A stretch of 10,835 bases of DNA, from NCBI GenBank assembly GCA_900542185.1, contig UQMZ01000072.1, positions 1-10,835 of the forward strand. Reading direction: 5' to 3'. This stretch comes from an uncultured Bacteroidales bacterium (GTDB lineage Bacteria > Bacteroidota > Bacteroidia > Bacteroidales > Muribaculaceae). A program made the position numbers and the translations under genes. Of the stretch, positions 1-5,949 are shown one piece after another. A model generated the notes under the pieces. It saw only the letters and a program-made list of their open reading frames with translations, ran no database searches and had not been told where the DNA came from. Position 1 is the stretch's first letter. Each line of letters starts with the position of its first letter.

Positions 1-47
1 CTACACTCTCTCCGTCGTCGGCAGCGTCAGATGTGTATAAGAGACAG
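1..47 (+). other. Nextera/Tn5 sequencing adapter (artefact)
   Basis: Not biological sequence. Positions 29-47 are the 19-bp Tn5 mosaic end, preceded at 15-28 by the Nextera read-1 tail (TCGTCGGCAGCGTC). Positions 7-14 (TCTCTCCG) occupy the i5 index slot and 1-6 (CTACAC) match the end of the Illumina P5 primer. The identical element in reverse complement closes the window at the right end. Genomic sequence begins at about 48. Recognition is from memory of the adapter and is exact over at least 33 bases. Confidence 0.98.
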
Positions 48-48
48 C

Positions 49-1575
49 ATCAACGAGACCTCCAAGGTCGGCACATCTTCAACAGCCTGGCATGGGAACG
101 GTACTTACAACAACTATAAAGTAACTCCCCTTGGATGCCCAGAAGTTGTAATGGCTGAGCATTACTTTGAGAACAACAATGGCAAGACACCTCTAAGTGA
201 GCTGACAGTAAATGCAAAACCCGTTTATCAGGAAATAACCGGACTGGATAATGGAACTTACAAAGTTGAGTTCTACGTTACTGCTCATCACGCATGGATT
301 GCAGATTGGGGCATTAAGGCCGACAATGATAATGTCAATGCGGCATACGTGATCGTAGGCGGCGTTGAAACTACTAAAAACTTCACATCCCGAGATAATA
401 CCGGTTATACTTCTACAGAGCCCCTGACTGTAGTATTCGATAATCTGGAAGTAACTGACGGAAAATTGGAGATGGGTATTAAAGTTCTTGTTGCAGAGCA
501 AACCAACTGGTATACCATTCAAATAAAGTCTCTGCAGCGTGAAGCCACACCCGAAGAAGCTTTAGCTGCCGCAAAGCAAGCTGCTAACGAAGTTCTCAGC
601 AGTGAGGATTATGCGAATGTTACAGGCCAAGAACGTACGGACCTGCAGAATGCCCTCAATGCGGCTGATGCTACTGTAGATAGTATCAATGCTGCTCTTA
701 ATGCTTTTAAAAGCGCAAAACCGGCATACGATTCTTACGTTTCCACCAAAGCTTTTATCGATGCAGAAATGGAAAACAACTACGCTTCTGATGCTACTAC
801 CAACGCTCTGAAAGCTGAGTTGGCGAAGGCACCTAATACAGCTGCAGAAGCTACAGAAGCTGTTACATCTATTCTTCCTAAATATGGCCCCTGGGCAGTC
901 AGCAACTCCATTGCTGAAAAGACAGGCAACGCTCTGGTAACTATCATTAATCCTGACGCTAACGACGGAATGACCGGCTGGACTCAAAGTCAGGGTGATG
1001 GTAATGGCAAAATAGAAGTCAAGAGTGACACTGCGGAGTATCCTACCCTGAATGGGACGCCTACTATAACTCATTATTTTGACGGTGGCAACTGGAATGG
1101 AAATGATTGGACAACGGATGTAAATCAGACCATATCGAATCTTCCGAAAGGCAAATATCGTCTATCAACTTTAGCACGTGGATCTGAAAACACGCGTTTC
1201 CATTGGCTGTATGCAGGCGACCGTGAAAGTGTACGAGTAGCACTTCCTCACGTCGGTACGGAGGTGACGTCTGTTGAAGTTCCTTATGGAAAAGGCTGGG
1301 GTATAAGACATATCGACTTCGACCATGAAGGTGGCGATCTTAAGATTGGTGTCTGGTCTAATGCCCAGCAAAACCACCAGTGGGTCAGCTACACTCACTT
1401 CACACTCGTAAAACTTCCCGATGTACAGAGCGGCATCTCCAACGCCGTTGTTGAGGATGTGAACGCTCCCGTCGAGTACTTCGACCTGAACGGTATCCGC
1501 GTCAATGCCGACAATCTGAACAAGGGTATCTACATCAAGCGTCAGGGCAACAAGGTGACTAAGATTATCAAATAA
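49..1575 (+). CDS. Secreted modular protein with two jelly-roll-like domains and T9SS-like C-terminal tail (5' partial)
   Basis: This is the C-terminal part, about 509 residues, of a larger exported protein. The frame is open into the adapter; the ATG at 31 lies inside the Tn5 mosaic end and gives a false 'MCIRDS' N-terminus, so the true start and signal peptide are missing. Numbering from that false ATG: residues ~35-168 look like a carbohydrate-binding-type beta-sandwich (YQEITGLDNGTYKVEFYV), ~172-300 are an Ala-rich helical linker resembling FIVAR-type repeats, ~305-462 are a second beta-sandwich (NQTISNLPKGKYRLSTLARG), and ~470-514 are a tail of type A T9SS sorting character (YFDLNGIRV, then NKGIYIKR, ending KIIK). 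No catalytic domain is visible. I infer a cell-surface protein, perhaps glycan-binding. The body is AT-richer (42-48% GC in two sampled 60-nt lines) than the tail (57%) and the downstream genes. It is followed by a terminator. Confidence 0.8.
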   Translation: MNETSKVGTSSTAWHGNGTYNNYKVTPLGCPEVVMAEHYFENNNGKTPLSELTVNAKPVYQEITGLDNGTYKVEFYVTAHHAWIADWGIKADNDNVNAAYVIVGGVETTKNFTSRDNTGYTSTEPLTVVFDNLEVTDGKLEMGIKVLVAEQTNWYTIQIKSLQREATPEEALAAAKQAANEVLSSEDYANVTGQERTDLQNALNAADATVDSINAALNAFKSAKPAYDSYVSTKAFIDAEMENNYASDATTNALKAELAKAPNTAAEATEAVTSILPKYGPWAVSNSIAEKTGNALVTIINPDANDGMTGWTQSQGDGNGKIEVKSDTAEYPTLNGTPTITHYFDGGNWNGNDWTTDVNQTISNLPKGKYRLSTLARGSENTRFHWLYAGDRESVRVALPHVGTEVTSVEVPYGKGWGIRHIDFDHEGGDLKIGVWSNAQQNHQWVSYTHFTLVKLPDVQSGISNAVVEDVNAPVEYFDLNGIRVNADNLNKGIYIKRQGNKVTKIIK

Positions 1576-1599
1576 TAACCAAATACCCGTTTTCATAAT

Positions 1600-1633
1600 A
1601 ACCCGCGACCTCCATGGCCGCGGGTTCGTTTTT
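1600..1633 (+). terminator. Intrinsic terminator after the partial secreted-protein gene
   Basis: An 8-bp perfect stem (AACCCGCG at 1600-1607, CGCGGGTT at 1619-1626) with an 11-nt loop is followed by CG and TTTTT, 25 nt after the stop codon at 1573-1575. This ends the first transcription unit. Confidence 0.85.
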
Positions 1634-1637
1634 AGTA

Positions 1638-1665
1638 CCGGATTACAACCATCCGGATTACAACC
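1638..1665. repeat. Two-copy 15-bp tandem repeat
   Basis: CCGGATTACAACC occurs at 1638-1650 and again at 1653-1665, separated by AT. It lies in the 3'-3' gap between the + strand terminator at 1600 and the - strand tRNA terminator at 1705. No function is evident; it may be a remnant of a longer intergenic repeat. Confidence 0.6.
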
Positions 1666-1704
1666 GACCTCGTCCCTGCCCTGCGGATTTAACGCTGCCG
1701 ATAC

Positions 1705-1732
1705 AAAAAAAAGCAGCCACATGGCTGCTTTT
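1705..1732 (-). terminator. Intrinsic terminator of the tRNA-Ser gene
   Basis: Read on the - strand, a 10-bp stem (AAAAGCAGCC with GGCTGCTTTT, plus-strand arms 1709-1718 and 1723-1732) closes a 4-nt loop, and the descending arm runs into a T8 tract (plus-strand A at 1705-1712). It starts 3 nt beyond the tRNA discriminator base, as expected for a monocistronic tRNA unit. Confidence 0.9.
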
Positions 1733-1734
1733 AG

Positions 1735-1819
1735 CGGAGAGAGAGGGATTCGAACCCCCGGAGGTGTGACCCTCAACGGTTTTCAAGACCGTCGCAATCG
1801 ACCACTCTGCCATCTCTCC
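1735..1819 (-). tRNA. tRNA-Ser (anticodon UGA)
   Basis: A complete class II tRNA of 85 nt can be folded by eye on the - strand. The acceptor arms GGAGAGA (plus 1813-1819) and TCTCTCC (plus 1736-1742) pair perfectly, and the discriminator G is at 1735. The anticodon stem ACGGT/ACCGT encloses loop CTTGAAA, giving anticodon TGA (plus 1783-1785), which reads UCA and, depending on wobble modification, other UCN codons. The T arm is GGGGG-TTCGAAT-CCCTC with one G-U pair. A long variable arm lies between the anticodon and T stems, as in serine tRNAs. The 3' CCA is not encoded. A consensus promoter lies at 1873-1904 and a terminator at 1705-1732, so it appears to be its own transcription unit with a 5' leader of about 50 nt to be removed by RNase P. 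Confidence 0.97.
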
Positions 1820-1872
1820 AAATTATATTTCCAAATCCATCCGGATCTGGTCGCTCGTTTCCTAAGCGACTG

Positions 1873-1904
1873 CAAAGTTAGTCTTTTTTTGTCACTTTGC
1901 CAAA
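1873..1904 (-). promoter_or_regulatory. Bacteroidota-type promoter for tRNA-Ser
   Basis: On the - strand, TTTG (plus 1901-1904) is separated by exactly 20 nt from TAACTTTG (plus 1873-1880). This fits the -33/-7 consensus (TTTG, 19-21 nt, TAnnTTTG) of the Bacteroidota primary sigma factor. Transcription would begin near 1868, about 50 nt before the mature tRNA end. The -7 box continues into GCAGTCG, identical to the bases after the -7 box of the trpB promoter. Confidence 0.8.
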
Positions 1905-1970
1905 TTTACTTCTTATTTCTGTTCCCAAAGAAATTATTTTACGATTTTATGCATTATTTTTACATTATTT

Positions 1971-2002
1971 TTTGGAGTTTAATAAACTTTAAGCTACTTT
2001 TG
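1971..2002 (+). promoter_or_regulatory. Bacteroidota-type promoter for the five-gene envelope operon
   Basis: TTTG at 1971-1974, a 20-nt spacer, and TACTTTTG at 1995-2002 match the -33/-7 consensus. Transcription would start near 2007, about 20 nt before the ATG at 2024. It diverges from the tRNA-Ser promoter; about 66 bp of AT-rich DNA (1905-1970) lie between the two -33 boxes. No other clear promoter was seen before 7812, which supports one transcript for the five genes. Confidence 0.8.
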
Positions 2003-2023
2003 TCTTCTTAAAGGTTAATTACA

Positions 2024-2542
2024 ATGACAAAAACTACGACAACAATGAATAAGACCCTAAGACTGTTTGCAGTGGTCTGCGCTCTGTTCGCAGGCATCCT
2101 CGGCATGAATGCCCAGCTTCCTTCCGTACAGCTCAAAGACCTGAGCGGCAAACCTGTTGACAGCTCCACACTGAGCAACGACGGCAAGCCCTTCATCATT
2201 GATTTCTGGGCCACGTGGTGCAAGCCCTGCGTCCGCGAGCTTAAGGCCATACACGAGTCATATCCCGACTGGGTAGACGAGACGGGCGTAAAGCTATATG
2301 CCATCGCCACCGATGATGCACAGAATTCGTTCAAGGTCAAGGCTTTCGCCGAAAAGCAGGGCTGGGAATACGTTGTGCTGCTTGATCCGAACAGCGATTT
2401 TTTGCGCGCCATGGGCGGCAGTAACGTGCCCCACACCGTGTTGCTCGACGGCAACGGCAACATCGTGGAGTCACATTCCGGCTATACCGACGGCTCGGAG
2501 GAACACCTTATAGAGCAGGTGCGTAAACTTACGGCTAAATAA
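2024..2542 (+). CDS. TlpA-like thioredoxin-fold protein (periplasmic thiol-disulfide oxidoreductase)
   Basis: A 172-residue exported thioredoxin-fold protein of the TlpA/ResA type. A signal peptide (LRLFAVVCALFAGILGMNAQ) ends near residue 31. The active site is WCKPC, with redox cysteines C66 and C69 in the typical FIIDFWATWC context, and the cis-proline is P136 (GSNVPHT). Length matches a minimal TlpA domain with signal peptide. Such proteins reduce or isomerise disulfides of envelope proteins; the partner is unknown. The ATG at 2024 has an AAGG motif about 9 nt upstream and lies about 20 nt after the predicted transcription start. An in-frame ATG at 2045 would give a more compact signal peptide (MNKTLRL) and is a serious alternative. 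No lipobox cysteine is seen at the signal-peptide end, so a soluble periplasmic protein is likeliest. It is the first gene of the operon, 21 nt before the barrel gene. Confidence 0.9.
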   Translation: MTKTTTTMNKTLRLFAVVCALFAGILGMNAQLPSVQLKDLSGKPVDSSTLSNDGKPFIIDFWATWCKPCVRELKAIHESYPDWVDETGVKLYAIATDDAQNSFKVKAFAEKQGWEYVVLLDPNSDFLRAMGGSNVPHTVLLDGNGNIVESHSGYTDGSEEHLIEQVRKLTAK

Positions 2543-2563
2543 TCACGGCTAAACATTCGCGAC

Positions 2564-4282
2564 ATGAACCTACGTCATGCACTGATATGCGCCACAGCGG
2601 CCGGCCTTGGCCTTTGTACCACGTCCGCGCCCGCACAGAACAAGGTGGCAGTCCACGGGTCCGTTCAGGCCGACATTCTCTTTCCCGAGAAAGACAAGGC
2701 CATCGGCGCAGTCGAGGACTACGACTCCCCTATCCTGTTCAATACCTACGCCGACGTGACGCTGGCCAGCAAATACGTGGACGCCGGCCTCCGCTTCGAG
2801 TTCATGAAGTGGCCGCTCCCCGGCTATGATCCCGATTTCGCCGGCTGGGGTTTCCCTAACATATATGTCAAAGGCAAGCTGAAAGGTGTCGAATTGACCG
2901 CCGGCAACTTCTACGAGCAGTTCGGAGCCGGCTTCATCCTGCGCACCTACGAGGACCGGTCGCTCGGCATAGACAATTCCATACTCGGCGGCCGCATCAA
3001 GGTGAACGCCATCAAGGGCCTTGGCATCACGGCTCTTGGAGGCATCCAGCGCGTGTTCTGGGACTGGAACCGCCACAACCAGGTGTATGGCGCCAATGTG
3101 GAGGGATATTTTCAGGACTGGTTCCAGGGCCTGCGCGACCGCGACGTGTCTCTGATGGCCGGTCTCAGCTGGGTCATGAAGCATGAACAGGAGGAGAACG
3201 CCACCCTCGCCGGCACCGACTACCGTCTGCACCTCCCCAAGGAAGTGAACGCCGTGGACGCCCGCATCGGCTTCAACAAAGGGGGCTGGAACGTACAGGC
3301 CGAATATGCGTGGAAAGGCCAGGATCCGTCGTTTGACAACGACTACACCTACAATCACGGCCAGGCCATAATGCTGACGGGATCATACTCGCGCAAGGGA
3401 CTCAGCGCAACGCTGCAGGCCAAGCGCAGCCAGAACATGTCTTACCGCACTCAGCGCATGCGCGACGGGCTCCCGGCATTCATCAACTACATGCCCGCAT
3501 TCACCTACCAGCATACATACGCACTCCCGGCCATCTACCCATACGCCACTCAATACGGTCCCGGCGAATGGGCTTTCAACGGTTCGTTCGGATACACCTT
3601 CCCCCGCAAGTCGCCTCTCGGAGGCAAGTACGGCACAAGCCTGACGCTCAACCTGAGCTATATCAGCGGCCTGGTGCATGAAGGCGACCCTAAGAACCCC
3701 ATCAACGGTTCCATCATGGGAACGGACGGCTACAAGTCTCCGTTCTGGAAAATGGGGCACGGCAATTATTGGGATTTCAACCTCATGCTGGAAAAGAGGC
3801 TGTCGCGTCCCGTCACCATGCAGTTCATGTACATGAACCAGATGTATAACCGCAAAGCCATTGAAAACGAAGGCGGAAAGCTATATAACAACATCTTCGT
3901 GGTGGACACGAAATGGAAAATCAACCGCAGTTTCGTGCTTCGCGGCGAATTACAGTATATGTTCTCGAATCAGGACAATGCGGAAAAGGACTTTATCGCA
4001 CAGGAGCGCGCCAACGGCAAGAATCCTGACCGGAAAGACTGGTTCTACGGTCTGGTGGAATTCTCATGGACGCCCTATCTGATGTTCTCGGCCTCGGACA
4101 TGATCAACGTGGGAGGCACCGGCAACAACTATTACATGTTCGGACTCACAGGTACATACCGCAGCAACAGGCTGATGCTAAGCTACGGCCGTACGCGCGA
4201 GGGCTTCGACTGCTCGGGCGGAATGTGCCGGTACGTTCCCGCCACCAAGGGTTTCAAGATTTCCTATTCCTACAATTTCTAA
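2564..4282 (+). CDS. Outer-membrane beta-barrel protein, DUF6029-like
   Basis: A 572-residue protein with a signal peptide (MNLRHALICATAAGLGLCTTSAPA, probable cleavage before QNK at 25). The mature part is rich in alternating aromatic/polar strands (for example VDAGLRFEFMKW, VELTAGNFYEQFGAGFILR, GKYGTSLTLNLSYISG) and ends in SYSYNF. A C-terminal phenylalanine on a final amphipathic strand is the usual outer-membrane barrel signal. No TonB box or plug domain is seen. The overall pattern recalls the Bacteroidota family DUF6029, whose function is not established; this assignment is from memory of sequence style and needs a profile search. It sits between the thioredoxin (21 nt) and the Omp28 lipoprotein (12 nt), so co-expression is near certain. 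A role as partner or exit channel for the neighbouring thioredoxin-fold proteins is inference only. Confidence 0.78.
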   Translation: MNLRHALICATAAGLGLCTTSAPAQNKVAVHGSVQADILFPEKDKAIGAVEDYDSPILFNTYADVTLASKYVDAGLRFEFMKWPLPGYDPDFAGWGFPNIYVKGKLKGVELTAGNFYEQFGAGFILRTYEDRSLGIDNSILGGRIKVNAIKGLGITALGGIQRVFWDWNRHNQVYGANVEGYFQDWFQGLRDRDVSLMAGLSWVMKHEQEENATLAGTDYRLHLPKEVNAVDARIGFNKGGWNVQAEYAWKGQDPSFDNDYTYNHGQAIMLTGSYSRKGLSATLQAKRSQNMSYRTQRMRDGLPAFINYMPAFTYQHTYALPAIYPYATQYGPGEWAFNGSFGYTFPRKSPLGGKYGTSLTLNLSYISGLVHEGDPKNPINGSIMGTDGYKSPFWKMGHGNYWDFNLMLEKRLSRPVTMQFMYMNQMYNRKAIENEGGKLYNNIFVVDTKWKINRSFVLRGELQYMFSNQDNAEKDFIAQERANGKNPDRKDWFYGLVEFSWTPYLMFSASDMINVGGTGNNYYMFGLTGTYRSNRLMLSYGRTREGFDCSGGMCRYVPATKGFKISYSYNF

Positions 4283-4294
4283 GAACACATATCA

Positions 4295-5149
4295 ATGACT
4301 GTCATAAAGAAATTAATATACACCTCCGCTTTGCTGACAGGCTTAGCCGTGTCGCTGACCTCGTGCGACATCGCCCCCGACGACCGGTTCATACTCGAGG
4401 ACAAGGTAGTGCCGCAGCGCAACGTCCTGCTCATGGACTTCACCGGCCAGGGATGCCTTAACTGTCCCAACGCCCACGACGCCATGTCAGAGCTATCCGC
4501 GCAGTACAACACCGACGGCGACACACACCTCATAACCGTCAGCATCCATGCCGGGGCTCAGGCGGTGCCTGTGAACCGCACAGACTTTTCCAAAAACCGT
4601 ATCGGGCTTATGATAGCCGAGGGACAGGAGATGAACGACGCCTTCAGCATCAACGCCTGGCCGACCGGTACCGTAGACCATATCAACGGCAGGGACAACA
4701 CGTTGTTATACTCCGAATGGCCGGGCGCGGTGCGCTCCGCCTTCGAGAAACCGACGGACATCCGCATTGACGCCGAAGCCACGCTTGTCGACGACAACAT
4801 CGAAGTCAGCACTCAGGTGCATTCCACCGCCGACCAGGACGTGGCGCTGCAGGTATGGGTGATAGAGAACGGTATCAAGGCCTCGCAGCGTATGCCCGAC
4901 GGCAACTACGATCAGGAGTATACCCACAACCATGTGCTCCGCTTCGTGCAGTATCCGGTCAAGACCGGTAAGCCGATGCAGCTGAAAGAGGGCGTGATTG
5001 CTTCCGATCAATGCGAGATTCCCCTGAAATGGACCGACAAGGAACGCTGGAACCGCGACAACCTTCAGGTTGTGGTCTTCGCCTTCCGCGGCTCCGACAT
5101 ACTGAACTGCACCATCACCACCCCTCTCTCCATTCCGCAACCCGAATAG
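4295..5149 (+). CDS. Omp28-family outer-membrane lipoprotein with CxxC thioredoxin-like motif
   Basis: A 284-residue lipoprotein. The signal peptide ends in lipobox LTSC, with C24 as the lipidated residue and D25 at +2. Residues ~43-58 hold the Omp28 signature (NVLLMDFTGQGCLNCPNAHD); C54 and C57 form CLNC, at the position of a thioredoxin active site. The C-terminal half carries the second Omp28 feature (VWVIENGIKASQ, then TYNHVLR-like YTHNHVLRFVQ near residues 185-215). Omp28 proteins are named after a Porphyromonas gingivalis surface protein; their activity is poorly defined. The start follows the barrel gene by 12 nt. The same core recurs in the 620-residue protein two genes downstream, so the two appear paralogous. 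It is most likely anchored to the outer membrane; the leaflet it faces cannot be read from the sequence, and a surface-export signal after C24 is not obvious. Confidence 0.85.
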   Translation: MTVIKKLIYTSALLTGLAVSLTSCDIAPDDRFILEDKVVPQRNVLLMDFTGQGCLNCPNAHDAMSELSAQYNTDGDTHLITVSIHAGAQAVPVNRTDFSKNRIGLMIAEGQEMNDAFSINAWPTGTVDHINGRDNTLLYSEWPGAVRSAFEKPTDIRIDAEATLVDDNIEVSTQVHSTADQDVALQVWVIENGIKASQRMPDGNYDQEYTHNHVLRFVQYPVKTGKPMQLKEGVIASDQCEIPLKWTDKERWNRDNLQVVVFAFRGSDILNCTITTPLSIPQPE

Positions 5150-5164
5150 TTCCGGAGCCCTCCC

Positions 5165-5203
5165 CTCCGCGCGGAGCCGTTCTGTTAAGGAGCAAAGCTC
5201 CTT
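5165..5203 (+). other. Two stem-loops in the operon's longest intergenic gap
   Basis: A perfect 12-bp palindrome (CTCCGCGCGGAG, 5165-5176) and a 7-bp stem with 3-nt loop (AAGGAGC at 5187-5193, GCTCCTT at 5197-5203) lie 15-54 nt after the lipoprotein stop codon. Neither is followed by a T-tract, so I do not call an intrinsic terminator. RNA processing or stabilisation of the upstream mRNA is possible. The hairpins could make the two downstream genes differently expressed from the first three. Confidence 0.5.
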
Positions 5204-5233
5204 CCACTCTAATATAAACCAAAACACAAAAAT

Positions 5234-5908
5234 ATGAAGAAACAACTACTCTTGGCATTAGCTCTCATGTCGGGCGCCCTCACAGCCAGCGCCACCATCG
5301 ACATGTACATGGGCGAGCAGAAACTCGCCGACAACGGCACCTACACTTTCAACACCATCACGGAAGATCCAAACATGGGTGGCTTCATGATTGACCCGCA
5401 CCTGTCGCTGCTCAGCACCGAGGACGCAATGGTAAATATCGAGGCCCGTTGCACCTCCGGCCAGAAAATCCAGATGTGCGCCGGCGGTCAGTGCGAAAAT
5501 GCACCGACCGTACGTAAGGAAGACATCACACTTCAGGCCAACGTAAAGCTTGACCTGCAGTTCGAGTATATCGACAATCAGGTTGACGACCAAAGCCAGC
5601 TTCCCAAGAACATCACCACCGTCTTCACCATCGAAGGTGACGAAGAACTGTCGTATACACTTGTGATGAATTCCGACGGCAGCGGCATCCAGGCCATCGT
5701 GGACCGCGACCGCAACGTGGCCTACGCCAACGGCGAACTGATCTACAACCTTAGCAAAGCCACGACCCTGACCCTTTGTGACACCAACGGTCGCGTGGTG
5801 CTCAACACCGCTGTAAGCGGCAACGGTTCCGTATCCCTCGCTAAACTGGCCAAGGGTATCTACATCTACCGCCTCGGACAAAACACCGGCAAGATTGTAG
5901 TGCGCTAA
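5234..5908 (+). CDS. Small secreted protein with T9SS-like C-terminal tail, function unknown
   Basis: I do not recognise the N-terminal family. The 224-residue protein starts with a clear signal peptide (MKKQLLLALALMSGALTASA, cleavage near residue 20). Residues ~21-150 are predicted mainly beta and contain three closely spaced cysteines, C73, C82 and C87, within a Gly/Gln-rich segment. Residues ~165-224 resemble a type A T9SS sorting domain: a short beta segment (ATTLTLCDTNGRVVL), a spacer, then LAKGIYIYRLG and a basic end (GKIVVR). It would be exported across the inner membrane by Sec and across the outer membrane by T9SS. The encoding DNA of the tail shares the 16-mer CAAGGGTATCTACATC with the tail of the partial gene at the left end (1521-1536 and 5851-5866). 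It lies 84 nt after the lipoprotein gene and 41 nt before the large Omp28 gene. The cysteine cluster makes it a plausible client of the neighbouring thioredoxin-fold proteins, by inference. Confidence 0.8.
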   Translation: MKKQLLLALALMSGALTASATIDMYMGEQKLADNGTYTFNTITEDPNMGGFMIDPHLSLLSTEDAMVNIEARCTSGQKIQMCAGGQCENAPTVRKEDITLQANVKLDLQFEYIDNQVDDQSQLPKNITTVFTIEGDEELSYTLVMNSDGSGIQAIVDRDRNVAYANGELIYNLSKATTLTLCDTNGRVVLNTAVSGNGSVSLAKLAKGIYIYRLGQNTGKIVVR

Positions 5909-5949
5909 GCAACATAAAATCATCAGTATTCATCAATACCCTTATAATT

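Noticed and set aside
31..48. ATG at 31 as the start of the first gene
   Set aside because: It lies inside the Tn5 mosaic end; the resulting MCIRDS peptide is a known adapter translation artefact.
2570..3358. 262-codon - strand frame opposite the barrel gene
   Set aside because: Shadow of a well-supported exported protein; no signal, motif or promoter of its own.
5187..5203. Intrinsic terminator after the Omp28 lipoprotein gene
   Set aside because: The 7-bp stem is followed by CCACTCTAAT rather than a T-tract.
5258..5923. 221-codon - strand frame opposite the small T9SS protein
   Set aside because: The + strand frame has a signal peptide and sorting tail; the - strand frame is a low-complexity V/G/A/H-rich shadow.
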